Shown here in pieces: positions 47,569 through 59,247 of a stretch of 64,000 nucleotides of DNA. Each line of letters begins with the position of its first letter. The first letter of the stretch is position 1. The notes under the pieces are model-generated. The model was not told the DNA's origin, did not search any database, and saw only the letters and a program-made list of their open reading frames with translations. The DNA lies in the NCBI GenBank assembly GCA_011033025.1, contig WFMF01000098.1, forward strand, positions 1 to 64,000, read 5' to 3'. A program made the translations under genes and the position numbers. This DNA is from Beroe forskalii. Its lineage: Eukaryota; Ctenophora; Nuda; Beroida; Beroidae.

Positions 47569-50500
47569 ATGGATCATGCCAGATTCCCGGATTGCGTGAA
47601 GTTGCTAGATCACCTGGGTCTGTACCTCAGAGACCATGCTAAGGTCAGGATACTGGTCATCAGCGAGCTAGGAGAGCCTCTCGTCGATGTGAATAGCTGT
47701 GTTGGAAACTAACCACTTCATTAACTTGCCAATTTGTTCTAATTTGCTATGATAGTGATATGCCTACTCGTCCCCACTCTTGTCCCCATTATGCTCAAAA
47801 TCCCTCCATCCTCCCCCGAAAATTCCTACCCTTGAACCCACACTGAACCCAACCCCTGGTATATGTAACCCACTCCGAAACCACTATGAAGCCCCCCCGC
47901 CCCCCCCCCGATTTGTAACCCACTCTGAACCCACGTCATCCCCACAGCTGGGAGGTGATGGAGAAGCTCCACAAGTTAGCAGAACCGGAGCGTTTCACTC
48001 ACATCCGCCTACAGAAGAGCCCGGCCCTCGAGTTCCTGTTGTTCGAGGGACTCTTCCAGGACAGGGAGATCATGAGCTACGTTATCAGGTAATGGCGCAC
48101 AATCTACAGGGTCAATTTATATGAAACAATAATTCTGCACTCTTGAAAGTAGCCATTTGGATTTAGGGATCGGTCACATGTTAGGTAATCACCTGCACCT
48201 AGGGGGAGGTGGTGTTTTCAAATGATTACGTTTGATTACGGGGAGGGGGTTTGTAGTTGATAACGTAATCAAAATATCCAATTTTTGACACAATTTATTT
48301 GATACGAAACAAGAATTGCGCCTGCGGGCTTAATTTTTCAATGCTTGTTTGTGGGATGTACCCGTATGCAGGCGCTTAATTTCCCTCCCCGACGGTGCTT
48401 GATGTAACCTTAGCATCATTCTACAACAGGCACTCCTAAATATTGCGCCAATGCTGCGCGCGACCACCGAGAACATGCATTGGCACATGCCATTTCTTCT
48501 GAAGTTCTTGCGCGCGCGTTCTAACGTACTAAGTTGTTGTAATCGGTTCGTTGTAGATTTCGCGCCATTTTGTTGAATTGGTTTACGTTTTGCATCAGAT
48601 TGTGTAACCGTTTGTTCACGCGCTGTATTTTCTTGACTGTTGATATCACTTGACTGTTGATGTCACTTTTCATCTGATCTTCAAAATTTCAAATTTCATG
48701 CTTTCTGTTTCAATGCTGTCACTCGTTCCGAAAAGAATCATTCGTCTTTCACAAATCACATCGACCCACCGTATTTTTTGAACTTAGTCGAATTCAGTAT
48801 ACAGTCGAATAGTGATACAGTTTGGTAATAAAAGTTAAAACTAATACAGAACCGAAGCCTTATCATCTTATCCCTCAATACATAGCCCAAGTCACGAATT
48901 CTTCAACAGCCCTTCAATTTAGAATTTGTCATAATTTTACAGAATTTGAGCATTTTCCACGGATGGATCAAGTCAGACTTTAGTTTTGACAACCGACAGC
49001 CAATGATTATAAAATTCGTGATTTTGAAGATTTGTGATAAGGGACGGACGGAAGGACGGACGGACGGACGGACGGAGGGAGGGACATTTTCGCGACTGAT
49101 ATCATAAAGGAGCAATCCGGCACTTTCAGAAATTGTTAGTAGTTGTATTGCAAATCTGAACCTGCTATACACATATCCTATTTCTAAACTTCCCAAACCA
49201 CGATCTCTGCCAACCCTCTCATTTGCCTTTTTGTATTCACAAAAAGGCCAATGGGGAGGGAAAAAATCAATAATATCCTGTGATTATCGTCGTCCGGTGT
49301 CGTCAGCAATTATCGTCATTATTCCTGCAGGAACATGAACAACACGAAGTTCAAGGCTCAGGGCAGCAACGTTATCCTGACAGTAAAGATAAAGGAGGAC
49401 GCTTACGATTACCCCACTGTGGAGGAATGGGAAACGTACTTCAAAACCATAAACGGTAAACGCCATGTGTATAGATGGGTCGATAAGAGATCGATAAAGT
49501 CGCCGCAATTTTGCCGTCCACGCATTTACATTCGATTGAAAGTTTATCGAAGGTAAACGCACAAAGAGCAAAATTGCGTTAGATATTTGTCAATTAATTG
49601 TCACTTATTTGACGGTTTGATTATCCGAGTTAATTTTAGCATGAAACATATTGTTCCCTGTTTCATGTTTATATGCCTCGGTACATAATTGACCAATATA
49701 GAGTGTGCATGATTGAGGCAAGTGTTGAGATATGCACTTGCCTCAGAAAGGACAACACACAAACACCAATAGTTTGCAGCTAAATAATAACATTTGACTG
49801 AAAATATCAAGTTTCATGTTTTTATGGAACTCAATCTTTGGCATTGGGCTGTATCACAGCCTCTATCAAAAGAAGAATGTACGTTCCAGAGATGAGGATT
49901 CAGGTATTCTTCCCAGAGCCTTTCCCTGATCCCTTTATCTCACCTTTTTCCCACACTTTGCCTCTCCTCAACCTCACCCTCCCCAGGTAAGCGGAACTGG
50001 ACGGAATGTATCCCTGGGGAGCGAGCAGACACAGTGATAATCAAGAACCTGCCCACCAAGTGGTTCTCACTGGACTCAAACAACCCTAAACCCTGCGAGA
50101 GGTTCCTCAAGGACGCCCTGGCAGTCTACGGGACCATTAGGAAGGTAGGAGGGATCAGAATGGATTGTGATTGGCGAAACTCTTCCATAAGGCATATCGC
50201 TCTCATTTAATTTCCCCAAATCGAGCTGTTACTTTGCGATTTATTGCTCACGATAACGCGTGCGCACAATCGCGTGACTTCTAACGCGTGAATTCAATAG
50301 CGTGAGAAATAACGCGTGAGGTCTAACCTATGAGCACTAGAATAACTGTGGAAGGTTGATTACGAGGATTGTGTGGAGGACGGGGAGCTAGGTGACGATA
50401 TCACGTCGCTAGGCAACCAGTTCGGAATACCTCTCACATTCAACGCTTACATACAGGTTGGTATTTAAAATGGCGTATTTTGTGGTTCTTAAGCTCGATT

Positions 50501-52770
50501 TTTCATAACTTCATGAAATAGTCAACGAAAAATTAAAACTTTTTCACCAATCAGCATCATACAATATTCCATACAATATAAAGTAATTATATCACCCGAG
50601 TACCGTCCTTTGCACCAAGTTTCCTATGACTGTGTGTAGTGAGTACTCGGAACATAACTTACTGTGTTATGATGAGCAGAGGTGCAGAGGTACCCGCCTC
50701 AGTACAGATACGACACAAACATTTGAAATACACACATACAGTAAATACACACACAAATACACACATTCCTAGCCAGGAAACTGAAACCACGATCCTCATC
50801 TCTCAAACTCGCATGCTTTGGACCGTTATTTTTGCCGTAATTTCATGCTTTAATCCGCCCCCTTTTCCATTAAATATGGTCCAAATCCCGCATGTACTGA
50901 CCCCCTCACCCCTTTTTCTCAGTATCAGAACTACGCCCACTTCAAAGCAGCCATGTCCGGATTGAAAGGGAAGCAGCTCATGAGACTCTTCCCCGGACAG
51001 AAACCCACCTTCTCACCGTTTGTAGTGGACTACGACAGGACGGGATTCCTAACCGATAAAGCACACAAGATGAGGTGAGCTCTTTTAGGGAGGTAGCTCA
51101 GTTGGTTAAGGGGTCAGATTTAGGTCAATCGAGACGTTGCTGGTTCGATTCCCTTGTGGTTTATGGTATTTAAATGAAGGAAAGAGTTCTGTGCCTTGAA
51201 CTGGTTTTAATGAAGCATTGTCGAGGGAGACTAGGAAACACATTGAACTTACAGGAAACTAGAGAGAGAAAGACTAGCCGAGGAAGCTAAGCGGAAACAC
51301 GAGGCGTACATGAGACAACAGAACGAACTGATGAAGCAACAACTTGAGAAGAGGCAGAAGAAGAAGAGGAAAATGGACGAGAAGAAGCTGCAGGAGTCGA
51401 AGAAGAAAACGAAGGTACCCAAGAAAAAGAAGAAGAAATCAGACAACATCGATAACACGGAGATAAAGGAGATTGAAACGATGGAAGATGAATGCAAGCA
51501 GGTGTTTATATAGTTCATGACGTTGGGAAAGTTTCAAGGAGTCATCCTTGCTAATTGCAATATTTCAAATGAATAGGCGAGCTGTTTAACATATTTGATA
51601 TTTCCTGGCTCATAGTGCAATTCAATAAAGCGCTCGTGAAATTGTGCCAAATTACCATAAAAAGAGTGCTATTTAAAATGCTTAGATCAAGTACTATCTT
51701 TACCTACACCTGTAAATTCCATCAGGTTGCGGCTAAGTTACTGAAGGGCATCCTTATAAAGGTAGCAGCAACAGAAAGGGAGCGACTCTTAAAGCAACGA
51801 GAGGATGTACTGAAGAGGTACAATTTAAATTTTACAGCGCCAAATTACCGAAACCAATATTTGACTCTAATCCAAGAGTAATTTTCAAAATTCACTGCTC
51901 AAGGTGTGCACTGAGACTCATTTACGCATTGAGGAGGGTCATTTAAAGTAAGGAAATATAGAATATTTTACGTGAAAGGGGGAGAGAAGAAAAGGTGAGG
52001 GGAGGAGAGAATCTAATTTAATTGACATTTAGGTACAGTGAGCAGAAGAAGAGACAAGAAGAGGAGCAGAAAATGGTGGAAGAAGACAAGGTGAGTCAAC
52101 CCGAACTTTCTTTCGAATTGTTAGATTTTAACTTTCATTTATTTATTCTTTTTTGACTCAATGGTACAAGTACAAATGCAAACGATGTGATTCTTTAATG
52201 GTAATCAAATTCGTCGTTCCACAACATCTTCAGGTCTCAAATTTGATTATATAAGGTAGTGTTGTATAGTTTAATCTTTCTTACTTTAATTGACCACTCT
52301 CTTGCACCCTTTCTTAATGGGCTTACAACCATAAATAAAAGTAACAGCCAACCAATAAATATGATTGTCAGCTAATTTGAATCAAATTTAATAAGTCTTA
52401 TTCAATCTTTCATTCTTTCAACGCTACCGAATAGTGTTTATAACGTTATTAAACTTCATAAACTGTTCTTTGCCCCAGCTAATCGTGACATGACGCGAAT
52501 TTGTCAGGAATTTGATTGCTTCTGCAGTCCACCCGGTTTACAAAATCTCTTTTTTGGCTTGAGTCCAAAAAAGTTGAATTTGTCGAGAAAGTGGCTTTAG
52601 TTAATTCAGTATATCTAAAGTATCTAATCTCCGCAGGCTAAGAACTTGGAAGCCATGAAGAACCGGAGAAAGAACTCCGGGAGAGGCTGATGAAGAAGTT
52701 CAAACAGTTCGAGGAGAAGAAGCAGAAGACTCATGAGAAGATACAGAAGAAGAAGCATATCATCATCTGA
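47569..52770 (+). CDS. AKAP17A: AKAP17A-like splicing-associated PKA anchor, ten exons
   Basis: Exon 1 from ATG 47569 gives MDHARFPDCVKLLDHLGLYL, like the vertebrate N-terminus. Then follow 47948-48088 (WEVMEKLHKL), 49331-49455, 49987-50144 (PGERADTVIIKNLPTKWFSL, the RRM start), 50355-50456, 50923-51074 (YQNYAHFKAAMSGLKGKQLM), 51255-51501 (Lys/Glu-rich coil), 51726-51817, 52033-52090 and 52637-52770. Phases agree from exon 2 to exon 10. Residues VAAKLLKGILIKVAAT form an amphipathic helix where the vertebrate protein binds PKA regulatory subunits. Two problems: no in-phase donor is found after exon 1 (coding reads to about 47690), and exon 10 shifts frame near 52664. Exon 10 continues as EKELRERLMKKFK to a stop at 52768. 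The vertebrate protein acts in nuclear speckles. Confidence 0.82.
47863..47945 (+). repeat. Duplicated 30-bp block before the AKAP17A exon-2 acceptor
   Basis: TGTAACCCACTCCGAA (about 47865) returns as TGTAACCCACTCTGAA (about 47915), with a C-run between. It lies inside the pyrimidine-rich end of intron 1. Confidence 0.6.
49043..49084. repeat. (GGAC)n microsatellite in AKAP17A intron 2
   Basis: About ten GGAC/GGAG tetramers. Nothing else notable is seen in this 1.24-kb intron. Confidence 0.85.
51088..51160 (+). repeat. tRNA-like SINE head in AKAP17A intron 6
   Basis: TAGCTCAGTTGG (A box, 51094) and GGTTCGATTCC (B box, 51142) are spaced about as in a tRNA. The stem ends (GGGAGG...CCCTTG) pair poorly and no anticodon arm is convincing. 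Same A-box text as at 41421-41511, so probably one SINE family. Confidence 0.6.
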
Positions 52771-53683
52771 AGTTATCTGATCTAGAGAAGCTTAAAGAGG
52801 AAGCATTCGATGTGTGGCTTCAGTGTTAAATATCAGTTAAATAATGTTGATTTTGTATGGAAATGAAGAAAAAAAGCAAGGAGAACATTGGAAATTATCG
52901 TCACTTCGGATGATAAGACATTGCTCTGAGTTCTGACGAATACTTAATGTCAGTTCAGTAGATATATCATCCTCGTTATTTGTAATTTTGAAGGAAACAT
53001 GATCCAGTTTTATCGCTAATGTTGTCAATACATGTATCAATTAATGATAGTGTTATTCAAGGGATAGCGACGTTTATTTGATTATATTTGATTAGAGGGA
53101 TAAGAATAAGGATGCAATCACTCTAATAACTAACCGTATTGTTCAGCCTTTAAGTTTAAAAACATTTAAAATTGGCAGTTCAAACTATTAAACTTATTTG
53201 AATACTTCTCCTATGAATTCTTTTTGATTCCAGGATGTTTGATCAAATGAGTTTAAATGAGCTACAGTAAGACACTTGAATTGTTGTCATAAGATTGATC
53301 TAAGTTCAAAGAGACTTTGATCATCAAGTCTCAGATCATAACGGTTAGATTACATTTCCATCACCTATCATGTAGGCAGATACATGTAGTATTGTATTGA
53401 TATATTACAAATTATCAGATTTCAATAGCTGGGTTTTCACTGATTCTACGTCACAAACTTTCATTTCACTGCCAGAATATCGTGAAATTTGGTTCTTCTC
53501 TCCAATTCAGTAACATGATTAAGCAAGTTTAAATTTCATGTCACCAAATGTTCCAATATATAGCTCTTCTTGTAATATTCTATACTAATATAAACGGCTG
53601 AATATTGAATATGACTGTTCATGAATAGTCGATTGGTTAAATTGACCTCAGCACGGACTAGTTTTAAAATCTCAGTCAAGCCC
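52771..53683. other. AKAP17A to NASP intergenic and UTR
   Basis: AT-rich; no frame with domain signature and no repeat family recognised. The AKAP17A 3-prime end and the NASP leader lie here. Confidence 0.4.
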
Positions 53684-53829
53684 TCAACCCTTTCTCCGCC
53701 AGTAGGATAATTTGCCTTGTGACAGGAGAAGTTTAGCTTTCAAATTATGTGAATTAGAATTCAAATCAGTTATTCAAGATTTCAACCCTCCGTCCCCCAG
53801 TAGGATGGTAAGCCTTGTGACAGAAGAAG
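53684..53829 (+). repeat. Tandem duplication of the NASP first coding-exon acceptor region
   Basis: 53684-53731 and 53782-53829 are 48-bp copies, 39 of 48 bases identical, 98 bp apart. Both contain pyrimidines, a CAG acceptor, TAGGAT and CCTTGTGACAG. Only the second copy has ATG (TAGGATGG); the first has ATA. Confidence 0.8.
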
Positions 53830-56800
53830 CCTCAGGCTCAGCCTCCCAGACGGGAGATGACCTACCATCCGATCAGAAGATAGTGAAACTACAGCAGCAG
53901 ATCAACAGACAGTTCGCTATAGATGATTACAAGGGCGCAGGTATGGGATGTTTGATTGATATTAATTCAGTCAATGAAAATGAATATGCCACCATCTATT
54001 CCTAGAAAGCTAGAAATGTGGAACTATGGAAAGTTTCGAGATTTGTAAAACCTCTCTGATATACCATTTTTTAATTCTTCGGCAAGGCTTTTGTTTTTTC
54101 TGTTTGTTTTTTGGCTTTTCAGTTTGTGTTTTTGAGGAACTCTGTTCCATGTCTGCTAGGTTCCTCTTTATGTCTGCTAAGTCCCCTCATTTCAGTATCC
54201 CTCTGTGAGGAACTCTGTTCCCTAATGTCTGCTAAGTATGACGAGCTGCATGACGAATGTGCTCACCCCTACTATCAGTATGCTACAGCTCTGTTAGAGT
54301 TAGCCAGGGAGGAGAATCAGATCCTGGGAGCAGAGAAGTTGCAGCAAGGCACAGAGGAGGAGGAGGAGGAGGGGGATGGGCCGGATTCTACTGGTGAGTG
54401 GGAAATGGAGGAGGAAGAGGAAATAACCTTGGTGGAAGAAGGGTTTAGTTGGTTATTAGTGCCTGTGTAATTGTCGGAAAATCAGTAAATTCTTAGTTGG
54501 TACTGACACTTTCTTTTCATACTCCATACAAAATTAAATTGAATCTAGAAGACTAACTTGAATCTTACAATAATAAGTTGAATCTAGAAAGCTAGAAGCC
54601 TAACTCAAACTGTTTTGATTCCCAGACCAGGGCGAAGCCTCCAGTGCTCCTGAAACAGCTACAAACACAGCTACAAACACAGCTGTAGACAGGAACCCAG
54701 TTGCAGACAGTGCCACCACAGACAGGAATCCAATAGCAGACTCTGCTACTACAGACAGGCCCTCAGAATCAGACCCTCCACCTGCAGTAGAAGAGGAGGG
54801 AGGAGGGGAGGAGGAAGAGGAGGATTCGTTACAGATAGCATGGCAAGTACTGGAGTTGTCCAGGATAATATACGCCAGGCAAGACACTCCTGAGGCTCAG
54901 AAGAAACTTGCTAAAGTGAAGATAAAACTGGGAGAGGTGTGTGTTAAAACTTCAAAATGATTGTCAGGACTATCACTTTGAATTGAGATGAATGAGCAGT
55001 CTTAAAACTTGCGGCACTTTTGTCTGATTCATCAGATAATTGAATTTCCATTATTCCCTAATATTCCCACTGTCCAGGTGTGTATTGAGAATGAGAAGAT
55101 GGATGAAGCCATAACAGAGTTCACAGAGTCTATTGAGCACTTCGTGGCTGGTGGTGAGGAGCCTGACTCCAGGTAAAAGGCACTCCTGGATTTTAGGATA
55201 GCTTCCATGTTCACGATCATTAATCAAAGATGATCGTCTTCATGCTTTTTAAGATCATTTGTAAGATCATTTCTCACTGATTTTGCATTTGCTCATTTGA
55301 TTTTCCTGATTTCATCCTTCATTTCTCAGGGAGATCAGTTCGACGTACTACATGATGGGGCTGGCAGCTAGTTTAGATCAGAAGTACGAACAGGCCATCC
55401 AGTTCTTCAGCAAGTGCAGTGAGCTCATGGTCCGCCAGATAGCTAAACTTGAGGTATAGTAGATTGGTGGGTCCTTCAAACATCTGGGAACGCTGTTCTT
55501 TTACGAATTGTCCATGAGTCTCAAATATACACTGCAAATACTGAAATGATTTTGTTCATCAATGTATTTAGGGATAGACTTTGGGGTAGTCTTTGCAGTT
55601 AGTTAGTTATATTCTCACAGCTCAAGATATCTCCCAGGATTCAGACGCTGAGAAGGCCTCTCTCCAAGAAATGAAGTCTGAAGTAGATAAGATGGTGTCA
55701 GACTGCAAGGACTCTCTACGTCAACTGGAAATGTACCGGAAACTCATACCATCGAAGGTATTGCACGTGTTTTACAAAAACCGAACATGTCTTGGCTTCT
55801 GAAGTACAATGAAGTGTTTGGCTGAAGTAATAAAAGGCTGAGATTTCTCCAGTATTCAAAAAGTTTGGTATTTTTCTGTCATAGATTCAATCCCATCACC
55901 TGATTCCACTATCCCGGCAGGTTACTGCAGCCGGCTGTGACTCATCCTCTGGCGCCAGTTCGTCCGGCGCCAGTTCGTCTACTGCTGGTTCCTCTGGTGC
56001 CAGTTCGTCTAATGCTGGTCCCAGCAGCGCCTCTTCCTCCACCCTCCACAGAACATCCAGTACCAGTGCCTCTTCCAGCAGCAGCAGCATCACGCCGGTT
56101 AACAGTGTCACGCCCAGTAGTATCACGCCGGTTGCTGCAGCTGCAGCGCCTGCATTTAGCTCCGGTTTCGGAAGTGCTACTTCCAGTTCAGGGTTTGGTA
56201 GTAGTAGTTCCAGTTCAGGGTTTGGCAGTAGTTCGAGTAGTAGTAGTGGACCGGTTTCTAACATATCTCATCTGGTGAGGAAGAGACCGGTATCTCAGCC
56301 TGTACAGCCGGTATCACAAACCAGTACTCCGACTTCTACCAGCGAAATCAGCTCTAAACTCAGTGGTATGTTCTTCTATTGTAGTATTGTGGCTAACTGA
56401 ATGGCTTTTGGTTTAAATCTCTTATACGATAGTTTTATTAGGATGTACATCTTAGAAATTAACCGACATTTCCTGTTTGAAGTCTTGTTATCACCATTCC
56501 CTTTATTTCAACTCTCGTTATCACTATTTCCCTATTTCAGTAAAACCCACAGTACGGGTATCTCCCATGGTGAGCAGCTCTACCTCACCCAGCAACAACC
56601 TACAACCGAACAGACAGAACGACAGACACCGAACAGACAACCAAGCAGCAGCTAGCTCTACTGACCCGTCCAGTAGCAACCAGTCCAGTGGCAACATGCC
56701 AAATAGCAACGTCTCAAACAGCAACCAGTCCAATCGCAACATCTCCAACAGCAGCATTTCAAACAGCAACGTATCCAACCGGCCGAATAGCAGTGTAAAC

Positions 56801-57295
56801 ACGAGTTCAATGGTGCAGTCTAGCAGTGAAGCTCAAGCAACACCTTCACAAGCTGTGCCACCCCGTGCCTTTGCTAGCCGTGAGTACTTTTCCATTATTT
56901 TCCATGTTTTTATATAAAACTGTTGCTTTCAATTTTTGTTTTCATTGTTTCAATTGTACTTAAATTCCAAAATCTATTTCGCGTCTAGGACGCACCGCTC
57001 TAACATCACCGTCTCAGGACATACTAACGGTGTCAGCTCAACCAGTGGTCTAGAGTCCCGTCTCTCTGGCTCCAGCAGCGGCTTCACTGCCCGCAACGGC
57101 ACCGAGGCCGGCTCCTCATCCGAGGCCGAGGGTCGAGTATCCGACACGAGGCCGAGCAACACCTCCCGACAAGTAGCTACAGTGTCCTCTGTTCAGAGGA
57201 CAGAAGAAGCCATCTCCTCCTCTTCAGACTTCAAGAGGCCGGCTGAAGAGGTGGAGGATATGAGCAGTAACGAGGCTAAACGCAGCCGACAATAG
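53805..57295 (+). CDS. NASP: NASP: TPR histone chaperone, nine exons
   Basis: Exons 53805-53940, 54196-54393, 54626-54936, 55078-55172, 55330-55453, 55638-55757, 55921-56365, 56541-56879 and 57018-57295 total 2046 bases and encode 681 residues in consistent phase. Order of domains: TPR 1 (QFAIDDYKGAVSLCEEL), TPR 2 (AHPYYQYATALLELARE) broken by an acidic insert of about 90 residues with EEEEEEGDG and EEEEED, its continuation LQIAWQVLELSRIIY, then EKMDEAITEFTESIEHF and YYMMGLAASLDQKYEQAI. A coiled coil follows (DAEKASLQEMKSEVDKMV). A Ser-rich linker holds the family motif VSNISHLVRKRP, then an Asn/Ser-repeat region, and a C-terminal nuclear signal KRPAEE...EAKRSRQ. NASP handles H3-H4 and linker histones in the nucleus. 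The Ser/Asn tail (exons 7-9) is longer than in vertebrate somatic NASP. Confidence 0.92.
54123..54237 (+). repeat. Duplicated acceptor plus exon start before NASP exon 2
   Basis: GAGGAACTCTGTTCC occurs at 54134-54148 (intron) and 54207-54221 (exon). Each is preceded by a TTTTCAG/TTTCAG acceptor and followed by ATGTCTGCTA. A further partial copy, TTTATGTCTGCTAAGT, lies at 54168-54183. The intronic copy reads in the correct phase as VCVFEELCSMSA and ends at a possible donor (AG/GTTCCT, 54160). Confidence 0.85.
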
Positions 57296-57605
57296 AGCTA
57301 GGAAAGAGCCTAAAGATGTACACTGAAGAGAATTAATGGAGTCCCAAGTAAAAGCAAAAAACTTAGCTCCAAAAACTCATGTTAAACGAATATATTCGAT
57401 GCGGTAGTCTTACCCGTGTTGCAGAATTTTATGTTTTTAACTCCTCTTTACCCAATTGCATACAACACTTACACAAACCGCAAACGTACTACATTGCACT
57501 TATGCCAGAGTCGCCTGACAACAGAACCAAGTACTTATAATCTGGTTTTAATTTCACTGTTATTAATATTATTTAATGTTATATGATGATACAAGTATAA
57601 AATTT

Positions 57606-57611
57606 AATAAA
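57606..57611 (+). promoter_or_regulatory. NASP: Poly(A) signal of NASP
   Basis: AATAAA 310 bases after the stop, in AT-rich sequence. The following 57612-58134 holds no other gene. Confidence 0.55.
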
Positions 57612-58134
57612 TATATTGACTAATAATAAGTATATTGTTATTTAAGGAAATGAAAGTAAATGTTCAAATTATTTTCACTTTCATTGCTGTTTACTGGTCA
57701 TGTTTCTTTGATATAAGCGCTCCTCATTTCAATTATTTAGGGTTGTCGTAATGATGCTTTTCATCGGAACATATCTTAAGATTTACTTCCATCCTTTCAG
57801 TTTATGTTTAGAACCCATTAAAACCTCTTTCACGCCAGGTTTTGTTACAAATTTCGGTTTTAGTCTTGTGACAAATGTCACAAAATCAAGGAATAGCGGG
57901 AATCGACGGCGGGCGCGACCGCCGAATTAAGTTATTGTACAGTGTCATGTCGAGGTACCGCATTTGCACGCGAGTATTTTCTTGTACTCCGTGGATTTTA
58001 GGGAAATTTTCGTACACGACGCCAGACAGAATCATTAAAACCACATAGCGTTCAGTGCATAGAGAGTCCTAACTCCTATCCATTCATTAATTAGCAAGCC
58101 ATCTAACCTCAAGACTCCAGATCTAATTGTCATC

Positions 58135-58143
58135 ATGTTTTGA
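58135..58143 (+). promoter_or_regulatory. Two-codon upstream ORF just before the TOMM20 start
   Basis: ATG TTT TGA ends two bases before the TOMM20 ATG (58146). If this stretch is in the mature leader, ribosomes must leak past or reinitiate, which would lower or regulate translation. Confidence 0.45.
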
Positions 58144-58145
58144 GG

Positions 58146-59247
58146 ATGTACAAGAGTTTGGTAGCGGGTGGGGTGGCTGCGGCGACATTCATTTCCTACT
58201 GCATATACTTCGACTACAAGCGCCGCTCCCATCCCCAGTACAAGAAACAACTCCGGGAGAAGCGAAGGAGGGAGAGGAATCAAGCCAAGGAGGATGAGTT
58301 CAGTAAGCCTGCCGATAAAGTGTGCCATGGCGAATCGATTTCAGACTTGAGTCTTGTTCCAGTCAAATGTGACTTTTATTTAGGTATAAAATATTGATAT
58401 TAAAGTTTATTCTTCTGGAATAAATGAACATTCTCCTTTTCAGGAAGATGAGTTGGACATTCCTCTACCCACTGCCATGGATCAGATGTCAATTCAGAAG
58501 TTCTTCATGGAACAAGTCCAGACGGGAGAGGAGAAACTCGGAATGGGAGACTACAAAGGTGAATTTCATCTGATATTGACTTCATCTGTCCTATCCATCG
58601 TCGGTTTTTCAATGGAAGCGATAAGGTTTGCTCCACCCAAAATAGCCTTTTTATTCCCTGCCTTTGGCTGATATATTCCCTCCCCATATAATACCCTGAG
58701 TTTCCCTCCCCCTTTCTCACCCTCCCTTTCACAATTCACCCTTCTAGGAGACTACAAAGCAGCTGTGAAGCACTTCGCGTCTGCCGTGTTGCACTGCGGT
58801 CAGGGGTACCAGTTACTGCAGATCCTACAGAGTACCATGCCTCCTGAGGCTTATAAAATGTTCATGGAGTTCCTGCCTAAAGCTCAGGCGAGATACAGCA
58901 AGGTGGGTTTTGTGGTCTGCACTGCATATTGATTGTATAAGCCCCAATCTAATTTTCCGATTTTTGGGCTAGTTTTGAACCTCGTGAAAGTTTTGTATTA
59001 CAATCAGGTTAAGTAAAAATCATATTTCGAAGGTATCTTTGGGGTTAAAACTTGTCAGTCATAACTTTGCTTTTAAACAGCCAGTCAAAATTTATCAGAA
59101 TTTTGTTTTGAACCAAGGTCTGTTTCATGTGTGGCAGTTGAAGTTTACTTCCCCTCATTTCAGACGATGATGAGCAAAGCTGCTCCCAAAACACAAGAAC
59201 CCAAAGTAACGACCGAACGAGTTATCGCTGAAGAGGCAGTTGACTGA
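58146..59247 (+). CDS. TOMM20: TOMM20: mitochondrial import receptor subunit, four exons
   Basis: Exons 58146-58319, 58444-58558, 58748-58902 (or from 58760) and 59164-59247 give 175 or 171 residues; vertebrate TOM20 has 145. The N-terminal membrane anchor AAATFISYCIYFDYKRRSHP (about 11-30) with the CIYFDxKRRS border is diagnostic. Then come a basic, charged stretch (QLREKRRRERNQAKED), the receptor domain start MSIQKFFMEQVQTGEEKLGM, the TPR-like GDYKAAVKHFASAVLHCGQ, QLLQILQSTMPPEAYKM, and an acidic end EEAVD. The protein sits in the outer membrane and binds amphipathic presequences. The extra length comes from the linker after the anchor and from the tail. Exon 3 has two possible acceptors because of a 13-bp repeat. 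Confidence 0.93.
58546..58759 (+). repeat. 13-bp direct repeat flanking TOMM20 intron 2
   Basis: GGAGACTACAAAG at 58546-58558 ends exon 2 and is repeated at 58747-58759, exactly 201 bp later, at the start of exon 3. The acceptor can be CTAG/GAG or AAAG/CAG; both keep the frame. Confidence 0.9.

Noticed and set aside
47780-48124. 114-residue proline-rich frame overlapping AKAP17A exon 2
   Set aside because: Out of frame with the WEVMEKL reading that matches AKAP17A; the proline tract comes from an intronic C-rich stretch.
51088-51160. Functional tRNA gene in AKAP17A intron
   Set aside because: Acceptor and anticodon stems cannot be drawn convincingly; same A-box text as the other relic.
56524-56802. 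Minus-strand leucine-rich frame opposite NASP exon 8
   Set aside because: Shadow of the Asn/Ser repeat coding on the plus strand.
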